A stretch of 64,000 bases of DNA from contig OY987251.1 of NCBI GenBank assembly GCA_963920765.1, positions 3,598,501 through 3,662,500 of the forward strand, given 5' to 3'. This DNA comes from Ulota crispa. Taxonomy: Eukaryota > Streptophyta > Bryopsida > Orthotrichales > Orthotrichaceae. This document shows positions 23,374 through 33,842 of this stretch, piece after piece (position 1 is the first letter of the stretch; every line of letters starts with the position of its first letter). The position numbers and the translations under genes are program-made. The notes below the pieces were generated by a model that did no database searches, was not told the origin of the DNA, and saw nothing but the letters and a program-made list of their open reading frames with translations.

Positions 23374-24323
23374 TTAACCCCTAAAGGGTCAATTGGTGTT
23401 TTCACCAAAACTGCCAAAATTTGTATTTTTTCAGTACGTTGATGTGAATTTTAATTTGAAAACTATTTTTGAAACTTAAACCATACAAAATTGTAGTAAA
23501 ATATTTTGGTATTGAGTGCAAAAAAATTCAGCCCATTTGATCACATGTTGAAAGATTCTAGCATTCAAAATTTATAAAAAGGTTTTTTTTGTCCTTGCCC
23601 AAATAGGCTAGCACACTTTGATCCTCTTTGGAGTCAAATTTTTGGTCGGTATGAATTAATGATTTTTTCCACTGATATCTAAAACTTGTTAGGTACACTC
23701 ATGAAAAGTTTCAAAAGTGAATTATGAATCTAGCTTACTCTAAATTGCCTTGCAGTATAAGGAGGTTAAGTGAATTGGCAATACATTAGTCATTCTTTCA
23801 TGATTTCTTGTGCACTCAAGACATCTTTTATTTGAAATCTAAATGGTGAAAATTCAGAGAGAAACATTTGAAATGTTTGAAAAAACAATTCAAGAGCTTT
23901 GGATTTATATATTGAAAGATAATAGGCCTTGAAGTTAGAGGAAAACATTTTTTCTTGAAATTGTCCAAACATAGTTAACAAATTTTGACTCTCTTTAGAA
24001 TGTAATGTGGGACCTCATTTTTTTTTGACGGTTGTACACCATATCTTTTTAGTTACATACTTGCCAAATTTCAAGAGTTGATGAGAGTTTTAGCATAGAT
24101 TCTCCAAAGATGCCCAAACTGCCCAAGCTGCCCTAATTTTTTTGGGTAGCATAACTTTTGAACTAAGCATTCAGATTAAGAAAAATATTTATTTCCATTT
24201 GGGGAATACATGTTTACACCTTTTGGATCAATTTTGAGAAGATCTAATAAAAATTAACTCCATATGACCCTACCCGAATTCTCAAGTGGCTATTGAACAA
24301 ACACTTGGGCCTTCAGGGGTTGA
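23374..24323 (+). mobile_element. TTAA element with decayed right end
   Basis: Left end TTAACCCCTAAAGGGTCAAT; right end TTGGGCCTTCAGGGGTTGA, where TTAA has become TTGA. Early bases (TTTTCACCAAAACTGCCA) follow the layout of 22090-23013. The rest has diverged. Confidence 0.55.
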
Positions 24324-25440
24324 AACACCTCATTATCCTTCCACCAAGCTTTTTATAAAGTCCGATGCGTTATTCATTGTGTTCTTTGTGCTCCCCAAGG
24401 TTTTTGAAGTGTTTAGTTACAGAGGTACATTATACCCTTACAAACTTTTTTTTCAGTACAATATAGAAAATTCCAGGTACTCAAAACAAATGCATGCATC
24501 CATGATTGTCTTTGCATAGTTTTTGTTTTCACCATTAATTTCATATTTGAAGGTAGAGTTGGTTGTGGGATTCTCCCAAGATTTTGGGACTCATTTTATA
24601 GATTCAAGTCATTCAACACATGCATATGAAAATTCAGATGTAGAAACCTAGTAAAAAAGTCTCTCTTTGCTATTGCTTTTCCTTTGAAAGTCCTTAATTT
24701 CATCTAAGATCAAAACTAAAAATACATTATAAAAGCTAAGCTAGGGAGACAAAAATGAACTCAAATTTGAAGTGTCAATCATTGTTTTACCATGTCATCC
24801 AATTTTGGAACTTGCACCAAGCTCAATCTCACACCTCCAAGTTTGAAAGGACTATGACATACTCACAAATGTTTTTTGGGCTAGAAGTTGCTCTTTCTAA
24901 CTTGAATGCCCTTCAACTCAAGCAAGCTTATCATAAATTGAGAATAGATTGTTGATATGTTGGTGGTACATTGATAGTGGAGTTATGGTGACTTTGAGAT
25001 CCTTGTGACAATGAATTATATATATACAAGTCTTGCCTACTTGTCGTACCAACAGGATTACAAAAGAAACATTCTCATGCACAAATGCAATTTTAAAAAT
25101 GTGCCACCACAAAAAATGTTTTAAAATTTGAAATTTCTTAACGTTCCTAAGGGACCTCCATGACCCCCTACTCCCATGGCCCCATTCCTCATCTATGATC
25201 CATGGCCCCAGGACCAATAGCTCCATCTCCAGCTTGAGGCCATCCCAGCCTAATCCCAATAGAATACAGTGACAAAATAGTTACTTGTCATCCATTCCGT
25301 TCAATGTCTGTCATGCATCCAATTAGTTATCATCCAAAATGACTGACCATGACATGATAATCGTAAATCAAATTCCATTATATATATAAGTCTTCTATAC
25401 CCGTTGGTACAACGGGTCCCCATGCCCACCCACGCATCCC
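24324..25440. other. Unassigned sequence
   Basis: No gene recognised. From 25140 on the sequence is richer in C with ATGGCCCC-type words that reappear at 25480-25525, so an old duplication of that low-complexity block is possible. Confidence 0.3.
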
Positions 25441-25441
25441 C

Positions 25442-25710
25442 ATGCCCACCTCCTATGGTTCTATGGTCACATGCCTTCCATGGCCCCATGGCCCCATGCC
25501 CTTCATGCCCCCCCATGGCCCCAGGGTCTCGCCATCCTTGCAGCCAAGCCCCGACCTGATCCCCACGCTAAGCCTGAACCCGATCCCGCAACCAAGCCCA
25601 AGCTTCAACCCGATCCCGCAACCTAACCCAAGCCTCAACCCGATCTCGCAACCAAGCCCAAGCCTTGCCTCGATCCCGCAACCAAGCCCAAACCTAGTTC
25701 CGACTTGATC
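25442..25710. repeat. CCATGGCCCC low-complexity tract and 30-bp minisatellite
   Basis: Bases 25480-25525 repeat CCATGGCCCC words. From about 25549 to 25710 a 30-bp unit recurs about five times, built around CCCGATCCCGCAACCAAGCC. Because 30 is a multiple of three, frames stay open on both strands: the plus frame gives a ten-residue repeat NPIPQPSPSL and the minus frame a Gly/Leu-rich one. I regard both as by-products of the tandem array. Confidence 0.7.
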
Positions 25711-25799
25711 CATACCCGATCCTCAGCCAAGCTCCAACTGATCCTTGAGCCAAACGTAATTCAGTTGACTGACCACCACAAACATAACCACCATCACAT

Positions 25800-26216
25800 T
25801 TAATTATGGGACCGACTAGGTGGACACCTCCCAATTGCTATGTGGACACCTCCCATAGCCAAATTTATTAAATTTGAGATTATTGTTACGCTGAAATATG
25901 AAATAAAAGCAAAGCAATAGTTTAGCATACATTTGTGTTTACAAGCGCTCCAAACATACAACAAATCTGCCTCATTTGTGACACAATTAAGAGTCAAACC
26001 AATAAATGAAGGGAGCAATTGGTTTAACTCCTAACCATGTCACAAATGAGGCAAATTTGTTGTGTGTTTGCAACGCTTGTAGACGCAGATGTACGCAAAA
26101 GTATTGCTTTGATTTATTTCATATTTCAGCATGATAATAATCTCAAATTTAATAGATTTGACAATGGGGGTGTCAGTGTGGCAATTGGGGGGGTGTCTAC
26201 CTAGTCGTTCCCTTAA

Positions 26217-26220
<4 letters not shown>
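25800..26220. mobile_element. hAT-like hairpin MITE with 8-bp target duplication
   Basis: An element at 25808-26212 is flanked by a perfect 8-bp direct repeat TTAATTAT (25800-25807 and 26213-26220). Ends are inverted repeats, GGGACCGACTAGGTGGACAC and its near-complement ending ACCTAGTCGTTCCC. The inverted match continues nearly to the middle (about 26005), e.g. AAATTTGAGATTATTGTTAC with its complement at 26135. An 8-bp duplication is typical of the hAT superfamily. No coding capacity. Confidence 0.7.

Positions 26221-26221
<1 letters not shown>

Positions 26222-26258
<37 letters not shown>
26222..26258. repeat. AT dinucleotide microsatellite
   Basis: An uninterrupted run of TA/AT units about 37 bases long directly follows the right flank of the hairpin MITE. 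Confidence 0.95.
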
Positions 26259-26260
<2 letters not shown>

Positions 26261-26485
26261 CAACAAGAAACATAGCACTATTTTTTTCACAACTTCAATT
26301 TAGCAAATTTTGACCCTAAAGAATAAGAGTTGTTTCCAATAGTTGAGGTTAACTTTGCTACTTTAGGTGCAAATATGGTTAGCTACTTTACAAAAGTTTC
26401 TTCAAATTTAGCACCAGTATACTATAACTATAGATTGCTACATAGTAGCTCATTTGTTGCACACATAAATCCACCAATTGTATTG

Positions 26486-27300
26486 GCGTGATGGCACGAT
26501 CAAGGTACCTCTAAAAGGGCTTGCATGACCTCCGGACAAGACTATTATCTTACTTGCATTATTGAGTCTTGATTATTTTTGTTTAGTGAAAAAATTTGAA
26601 CTTGAAAGTGATGAGACATTTTTCTTAAGCTTTCCTTACGTCAAGACATTCATTTAGAAAGTGTTCCTTCCATCAAAAGGACTTTCTTGATTTTTTTCAC
26701 ACCATAAAAGTGATTAGAACCTAAATGTCCTGATTAGGAATTTTTTAAACTTGTAATTTGTAATGGCTCCCTAAAATGAATTATTAACACTTTAATAATT
26801 TTGACCACATGTGCACCAAGAAACAAGCATATGTGCATGCTTTTGCCACTTTAAAAAAAATTACAAATTTTTAATGTACTTTATTGGACTTGGAAAAACT
26901 TGCATGAAATTGTCCCTAAAAGAATTCATAGCAACCCATTTTAATAATGTATGGACTAATGCACTTTAAATTCATGGACCATTGAAGCTTGCACAACTAT
27001 AAATGCATTAACCTAATTCCTACTAACAAAATTTGTAGTTTAGATGAGTCCTTTACTCCATTTTGATGATATGAGACAGTTCCAAAACTTCTCACAAACT
27101 CGCTCATTTGGACATAATAACATTCATCATTTGAAAAGTGTAAATTTTTCCTACTAATCTACAAGTATAAGCAACTTCTTGCCAAACAATAAATAGCAAA
27201 GCATTATCCATTAAGACGTAATAAATAGCAAAAATATCATGAGTATGGTCAAATTAGGCTTAAGCAGTCCTTTTTGGTTACCATGATTGTGCCATCACCC
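26486..27300 (+). mobile_element. Second copy of family A (ATTG duplication)
   Basis: The ends are imperfect inverted repeats, GCGTGATGGCACGATCAAGG and its counterpart ending GTGCCATCACCC. ATTG occurs at 26482-26485 and 27301-27304. The interior is clearly homologous and collinear with 6121-6926. Both copies lack a transposase frame. Confidence 0.7.
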
Positions 27301-28328
27301 ATTGTTGCATTGATGTTTTCAAATCTATGCTCAAATTTTATTAAATATTCCATAATTATGCAACATATTCATATTGGAGCAAATAGTATCCGTGACATGT
27401 TGTTGATCTTTTTTGATACTCTATTGCACATTGATCTTGTCAGTTTTAATTGTTTTAGTGTACTTTTCTATAGAAAAATCATATTTTTGGCATTTATTAC
27501 CATTTGTTTTTTTAATGCGCATTTTATTTTAGAGCTTTGATATATTTTATGCGTAATCACTTAATTTGATTTTATTGTCTATACACTCGGCTTTGACAAG
27601 CATGCTTTGACTATGTCAATGAAACCATGCATAAACTTACAATACTTGCAGAAAATAAATGAATCATATTGTTGGTTTAGCACAAATCTCATGGTTTGCT
27701 ACTTTTCTTAGTTGGTTGCTAGAAGTATATGGATTTGTATATAATGTTCTCTTTGCGCTCATGTGATTTTATTGAAGTTATTGTTTTGAAAAGGTAACTT
27801 TGACATCACTATTTTTTCCTTAAATTACAAAGGGAGAATTTTCAACTTGAACTATGAATACACACACTTCTTTCTCAAATTGAAAATCTATACTACAAAG
27901 TTTGAACCTATAAACATGGGTTTGTATTCTAGTATTATGACTTATGACAACTCTAAAACATGTAAGACGAATCACACTTTGAGCAGCTACTTTGTTTGGC
28001 CTTTGATTATTTTTAGATTATTTTGTTTGTTTGTTAAACATGTATATAAGAGATGTTTTTGTCTTTATGAAATTCCCACAAAAGTATTTTGTAATGCTTT
28101 TTTGCTTATAGCTATAAAGTACAATTTCAGGATTACAAATGAACAAGTCCATAGACTGTGCTCAAAAGATGGTTTTGCCTAAATGAATTGTCAAATAATA
28201 TATTCATTCATAGTATTTGTTGGATGGAACTTAAATTTTCAAATCTAGGTGTAATTGACATGAGTATCAAGTTTAGATTATGTTTTCTCAAAATTTCTTC
28301 TAGCACATTTCAAGGTTATGTTTTTGGT
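27301..28328. other. Unassigned AT-rich sequence
   Basis: A 111-codon frame at 27847-28182 and a 93-codon frame at 28158-28439 have no recognisable domain, and the second runs into a repeat. Nothing else stands out. Confidence 0.3.
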
Positions 28329-28710
28329 TTAACCCCTAAAGAACCAAGTCCATTTTTTCTCAAAATACACTCAAAACTACCATTTTTTTCATTTATTTTT
28401 AGAACAAAGATATTATATTTTGTAGAGACCTTATTGTAGAGACCTTACTCCATAATCTTGCATTAGATTTAAGCAAGAAGATACAGTGAAAGTTTTGTGA
28501 GGTCTCATTGTACAAACTGAGAGAAATGATCATCCAAAGTAAATTTGATTTCAATCAAAACTTTACTATGCATGTGGCTCTTACAAAACGACACCCCAGG
28601 AAGAAAAAAAAAAGAAAAAAAAAGAAAAAAACGGATCAAAAGTTTGAATACTATAAGCCAGCCCAAGATCTATTTTATGTACATGACGATTTTAGTTCTT
28701 TAGGGGTTAA
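28329..28710. mobile_element. TTAA element, 382-bp form
   Basis: Left end TTAACCCCTAAAGAACCAAG and right end AGTTCTTTAGGGGTTAA are inverted repeats. The interior contains a small tandem duplication (TTGTAGAGACCTTA twice near 28420-28447) and an A-rich run near 28600-28630. A 69-codon frame inside is lysine-rich because of that run. Confidence 0.65.
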
Positions 28711-28857
28711 AACGTGAATTTTGAAAAACGTGGAAAAGTACTTTATATACATAGTGTATTTGCACATTATACTAGTTCAAAAACACTATATAAGTACACT
28801 ACACATATAGAGTACTTTGTCACATTTGTTGAAATCCACATTTTAACCCCCAAATGC

Positions 28858-29420
28858 TTAACCCTTAAGTGCCAGGGGTGGTCACCATGTCTGCCCCTTG
28901 TACATTTTTTAAAGTGAAGAGTGACATCTCTAGGGGTGCCCGCACATCAAAATATTATTTAAACAAATTGCAAAAGTCAATAGTGCATAGTGCCCTCATG
29001 AAAATTACAGTAAGTACAGCTTGAGACCTAACACAATGATTTTAAAATTTCTCACAATTTGGGTTTTTTACAAATATGAGTGCAATTAATGAGGTGATTT
29101 TTTGTCTTCTATGATGGATCATGTCTTTATGATCACTTTTGAGAAAAATCAGAAGTGATCATAAAGACAAGATCCCTCATAGAAGACAAAAAATCACCTC
29201 AGTAATTGCACTCATATTTGTAGGTAACCTAAATTGTGAGAAATTTTAGAATCATGGTGTTAGGTCTCAATATGTCCTTACAATAAATTTCATGAGGGCA
29301 GTGTGCCCTATTGACTTTTGCAACTCTTTTAAATAATATTTTGATGTGCGGGCACCCCTAGAGATGTCACTATTCACTTTAAACAATGTACAAGGGGCAA
29401 ACACGGTGACCACCCCCGCT
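28858..29420. mobile_element. Giant hairpin element (arms about 275 bp)
   Basis: Left end TTAACCCTTAAGTGCC is TTAA-type; the right end has decayed (CCCCCGCTGTCTAACC). The inverted repeat runs to the centre near 29145, where ATGATCACTTTTGAG faces CAGAAGTGATCAT. Long blocks pair perfectly, such as GTGACATCTCTAGGGGTGCC near 28921 with its complement near 29352. By eye the arms are about nine-tenths identical. Part of one arm also occurs once in the 379-bp element at 50711-51089. Confidence 0.8.
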
Positions 29421-30389
29421 GTCTAACCCCTTGTTGCATGAGGGGTCGAAAAGTGTCCTTTGAGACTCTACCATTGTAATTCAAAGTGCTGATTCTTTTG
29501 CATTGATAGTTTAAATCCAATAAAATTTCTTGGCAAAGTTGCACATACTAATCTAGTTTTTGTGGTGAAAATTTTAAAACAATCTAAGAAGTATTGAGTT
29601 TGTGAAAGCCATTCAAAGTTCATAGATTCAATTTGAGTTCACCACATTGCATTGTGATGGCTGCAACTTCGAGGGCTTGTATCTTTTTCACCAAATGTTT
29701 GTTTTCAATAAAATTTGATGGATTTTGTTCCCTTTAAAGCTTGCTAATTGTATTAGAATTTTCATGTCAATCCAAGTTGTTTTAAATGTTTGGGAGCAAC
29801 TCAAGTTCAAAATCCATACACTTTATTGTTATTGTGAACTTTGGTGGCTTATAACTTCTTCTTATAACATTCATTTTTAGTATTCTTTTATTAGGAAAGT
29901 TGTGTATAATAGTCTAGTTGTTGCTATCAAAATTTTGTATCAATCCAAAAAGTTATGAGTGAATGAGAAGCATTTTGATAGAGGGAGGTTTAGCCATAGA
30001 TGTGATTTATTGCTACTTCTTTCATTGTTTTTTGACATTTCAAAACAATCATGCAAACAAAAGGAGTATATTGATTGATATTGTCTATTACCAATGTGTT
30101 TGTATATTGGTTTGAATTACTTTACATTTTAATTGTTTTTCATTTGAGTAGGTTTAGAAATCAAATTTCACCTCAAAAAAAATTCAACATTTTTTTTCAG
30201 CACTAAAACATTATAATCTTCCAATCTATGTGGTAAAATGACCCCAAATTTGATCCACATCATCTGCAACATACACACTACAAAGATTGTACGGTTGAGA
30301 TTTTCATACTCCACTAGCATTGAGACTTATTAGAACACCTAAAAAACAAGGATGCATGTAAGCCTCTTCGGACCTTAGGCGATGAGGGA
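29421..30389. other. Unassigned AT-rich sequence
   Basis: No gene recognised. The end at 30375-30393 (GATGAGGGATTAA) may be the right terminus of another TTAA subfamily, but no matching left terminus is clear. Confidence 0.3.
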
Positions 30390-30636
30390 TTAACCCCTGA
30401 GCGCCCCACAGACATTATAATATCTCTCAAGATTTAGAGAAAAGGATTTTGGCCGCACGATGTACTGTAATTGGTATAGGGCTGGCAAGGAGTGGGTGCA
30501 GTAGGGCACTTGAGTGGTTTCATAGGATTTAGTCACATCCCGTGGATTGTGTTTTCCAGCTCACATGAGCACCTCAAATGCAAGTATGTTGCTTGATCAA
30601 GCATTTTTGTGAAAAAAGTGGGCGCTCAAGGGTTAA
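30390..30636. mobile_element. Short TTAA element with GCGCCC ends (247 bp)
   Basis: Left end TTAACCCCTGAGCGCCCC and right end GGGCGCTCAAGGGTTAA are inverted repeats. A related long form with TTAACCCCCGCGCGCCCA end lies at 37157-38134 and a right end of the same type at 12041-12058. Confidence 0.65.
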
Positions 30637-30675
30637 GGGTCAACACACAAATTTGGTACCATAGGCATTGAGGGG

Positions 30676-31591
30676 TCAACCCCTAATGGACCAAGCTCCC
30701 TTTTTTTTAGCAACATAGCAATTTTGGGCATGTATTTGTGGTTAGAGATTTTCATATTTTGGGTTGAAGTTTTAATTGAATGTGGGAACAAGGTTTATCT
30801 TTCACATTCACTAAATTTCATGACATTAGGAAGTATGAATAAGAAGATATGCCCTAGTTTGTTATTTTTTTCACTTGGCGGGCCACCCAGGTGGAATTTA
30901 ATAAATCACTTTTTTCAAAAAAAAAAAATTGAAATTGGTTTAGTATATATGTGAAAGTGGAAAACTTTGAATCATTCCGTTTTGATCAATGAGATGAAAG
31001 TTACAAGAAATTTTTGTTTGCATGCAATTATGGATTCTCTACTCTAAAATAAATTTTGAAGCCCTTTATTTAACTCAATTATCATTATTTTGGAAAAAAA
31101 AATACAACCAAAGGATGTAAACTGTTTATTACAACATTACAACCGTTGGGATTGGCATTTTTTGTTTTCCTAATTCATTCTTAACAATTTTGTGTTTTTG
31201 ATCATTCTCTACTTCTTTTACTTACTATTTGTTTTCCATATGTTGTGTAATTCCAAAGGGTTTGAAACTTTTTTGACATGTATCCTACTTAGGTGGAATT
31301 AGGAATCTAGAGAAGCACCACCCACACGGTCTTTTTTCTTTTGGAATTTCACTTTTTGAAAGGTAGCTGCCCAGTTTTCACAAGAAGTTTTTGATTTAAA
31401 CTGTTCCATCTTCTAGTCCGCATTGTGAAAAATCATGATTTTTTTTTGAAATCTTCTAAAACTATCCTACTACAAGATCCTACGGTTACATATGCATAAA
31501 ATGTTTTTGTTTTCAAATTTGGTGGATGCTCTAAAAATGGCAATTTTGGAAAGTTTTTGGTGAAAATGATGCTTGGTTGTTTAGGGGTTAA
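30676..31591 (-). mobile_element. TTAA element, long subfamily (916 bp)
   Basis: Left end TCAACCCCTAATGGACCAAG (TTAA mutated to TCAA), right end CTTGGTTGTTTAGGGGTTAA. It is the inverted counterpart of 22090-23013, sharing the GAGATGAAAGTTACAAG core near 30990 and the GATGCTCTAAAAATGGCA block near 31525. Its last TTAA is also the first of the next element. Confidence 0.7.
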
Positions 31592-32501
31592 CCCCTAAAA
31601 GACCAAGCTGCCTTTTTTAGAAACATAGAAATTTTGGTGAGGTACTTGTGATTGGAGATTTCCATACTTTAGATTAAAATTCTTATTGAAAGTGGGGATG
31701 AGGAATATCTTTCATTTCCACTAACTTTCATGACGTTTGGAATTGTGAGCAAAAAGATATGGCCTAATATGTTGCTTTTTATGTTCGGCGGGTAGCTTGG
31801 GCAGTTTTTTTAAAATCACTTTTTTCAAAAACTAGAATTTAATGTTGGTTCAACAGATTTATATGTGTGTGGGAATCTTTAAATCATTCCATTTGGATTG
31901 ATGAGATGAAAATTATGAGGAGTTTTTGTTTGCGGTAATTACAGATTCTCTACTCTAAAATAAACTTTGAAGCCTCTTATTTTACTCAATTTTCAATATT
32001 TTTGAAAATATGTAAGACCAAAGGTTGTAAATTTTTACTCACAAAATTACAACTATTGGGATTGATTTTTTAATTTTCCATAACTAAATTGTTAATATTT
32101 AATGTTTTTGATCATTCTCTACTTTTTACTTTCTATTTTTTTCCCACGTGTTGTACAATTCCAAATGATTTGATTTTTTTATAGGCACCCTACTTAGGTC
32201 GAATATGGAATCTAGAGAAATACCGCTGACATGGCCTTTTCTCCTTAGGAATTTCACCTTTTGAAGGTAGCTGCTTGATTTTCCACATGGCCCAAAAATA
32301 CTTTTCAAATTGTTCTACCTTCCAATCCACTTGGTGAAAAATTCTGAAATTTTTTCCACATCTTCAAAAACTAATGCACTACAAGATCCTATGATAACAT
32401 ATGCAGAAAAGCGTTTTTGTTTTTGGATTCGGTTGATGCTCTAAAAATCGCAGTTCTTGAGAGTTTTTGATAAATACTAAGCTTGGTCCTTTAGGGGTTA
32501 A
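31588..32501 (-). mobile_element. TTAA element, long subfamily (914 bp), tandem to the previous one
   Basis: Left end TTAACCCCTAAAAGACCAAG, right end CTTGGTCCTTTAGGGGTTAA. It is collinear with 30676-31591 over most of its length and in the same orientation. The two share a single TTAA at 31588-31591. Confidence 0.75.
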
Positions 32502-32505
32502 GGAC

Positions 32506-32746
32506 TTAACCCCTAAACAACAAGGGAGCCCTTTGCAACCAATACAATACATTGTATTGTTCTTGTATTTGGAGTGCATCCACACCTTTAAAACATTTGA
32601 GATCAACAAAGAAGTTGGAGAATAGATCAATGCGATTCTAGTGAGCTACTTGAGATCCCAAATTAAAATTTCTTATTGGTAACAAATGACAATTATACGT
32701 CAACATATATGGTATGTATTATAGTAGCCTTGTCCTTTAAGGTTAA
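32506..32746 (+). mobile_element. 240-bp TTAA element, copy 1
   Basis: Left end TTAACCCCTAAACAACAAGG, right end TTGTCCTTTAAGGTTAA. The interior contains AACAAAGAAGTTGGAGAATA and GTGAGCTACTTGAGATCC blocks, also found in the adjacent copy 32743-32976 and, inverted, at 44866-45098 and 50414-50655. Confidence 0.75.
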
Positions 32747-32976
32747 CCCCTAAACGTTTGAGCGTGCTGCTCCGACTAGTACAATACATGATATTTTTCT
32801 TGTATTTGGAATGGATTCGCACCTCTACTACATTTGAAATCAACAAAGAAGTTGGAAAATAGATTAATGCGATTCTAGTGAGCTACTTGAGATCCCAAAT
32901 TAAAATTTCTTATTGGTAACAAATGACAATTATACGTCAGCGTATATACTATGCCCTATGGACGTTCAAAAGTTAA
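32743..32976 (+). mobile_element. 240-bp TTAA element, copy 2, sharing TTAA with copy 1
   Basis: Left end TTAACCCCTAAACGTTTGAG, right end GACGTTCAAAAGTTAA. It is collinear with 32506-32746, in the same orientation, and the TTAA at 32743-32746 is common to both, as expected from insertion of one element into the flanking target of the other. Confidence 0.75.
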
Positions 32977-33520
32977 GGTAATCAGTGTCAATATAAGGTA
33001 AGATTCTGACAAAAATTCGTCCAAATCATTTTTCCGTGCCTCCCGGCACCTCTGACCAAAGTAGCCCTAAAATACTCTGATTTTCGTTTTTTAAGTTGCA
33101 CATGCACCTTTCAATTCAATGAAGCCCTAATGAAAGAGGTGGGTCTTTTATTTATATTACTCCAATTATAGCCAATGCTCCTCCCTTTAGTATAAACATG
33201 TGGGTGAACGTGCTGTCCAAAGTCCCTGATTTCCGATCGTGCATTTGTCATTAAACATCTTTGCTTTTTTTCATATTATTTGAGTCGATTGATTGCTTTG
33301 CCGCCTTCTAAAAACAGCAGCAGTTTTTAACTAAAGGAACATTTTATTGTTTTTGTTCCTCCCTTATTTAAATAATACATACCACTGATAGTCACGCTGT
33401 GTAAACGGGATACTAATTCTCAAGAGTACCACCTTCTAGAATGTGGATAATAAATTATTTCAAACGAGAGTAGAGTGGATGAAGTACATCCAAGTATGAT
33501 TAGTAAGCTATTTGTTTTTA
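32977..33520. other. Unassigned sequence
   Basis: Nothing recognised. Bases 32979-33010 resemble 54526-54552 (GTCAATATAAGGTAAGAT versus GTCAAAATAAGGTAAGAT), a short repeat of unknown origin. Confidence 0.3.
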
Positions 33521-33842
33521 GGGGAAATTTCATGGATACCCCTGAAGTTTGCAATATTTGCTTAGATGCCCCTGCTTTTTCAGAAATTGCACAAAATATC
33601 CTTGGACCAAAATTTTCAAGAGTTTGTTTTGTTGAACATGCCACTTCCCTTCTTCCTTTGTGTGCACGCTGCTTCTTTTTGTTTCATTACATTCCCTTCT
33701 TCAACATTGATCATGAAGGAAGTACAAGCACAACAAATACATGCCTAAAAATTATGGTCCAAGGGTGTTTGTGCAATTTCTGAAAAAGCCGGGGTATGTA
33801 TGCAAATATCGCAAACTTCAAGGGTGTCCATGAAATTTTCCC
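33521..33842. mobile_element. Palindromic MITE family C, full copy with TTA duplication
   Basis: The 322-bp element starts GGGGAAATTTCATGGATACC and ends with its near-complement, and much of its length is an inverted repeat. TTA precedes it (33518-33520) and follows it (33843-33845), which fits the PIF/Harbinger group, though other copies do not show a clear duplication. Frames at 33475-33783 and 33566-33748 recur in other copies because the repeat is conserved; I do not take them as genes. Confidence 0.7.

Noticed and set aside
25453..25713. Gly/Leu-rich minus-strand frame and Pro-rich plus-strand frame over the minisatellite
   Set aside because: Both follow from the 30-bp period of the tandem array.
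28858..29420. CRISPR-like or bacterial repeat structure
   Set aside because: Repeats are inverted, not direct with unique spacers, and the context is plant nuclear DNA.
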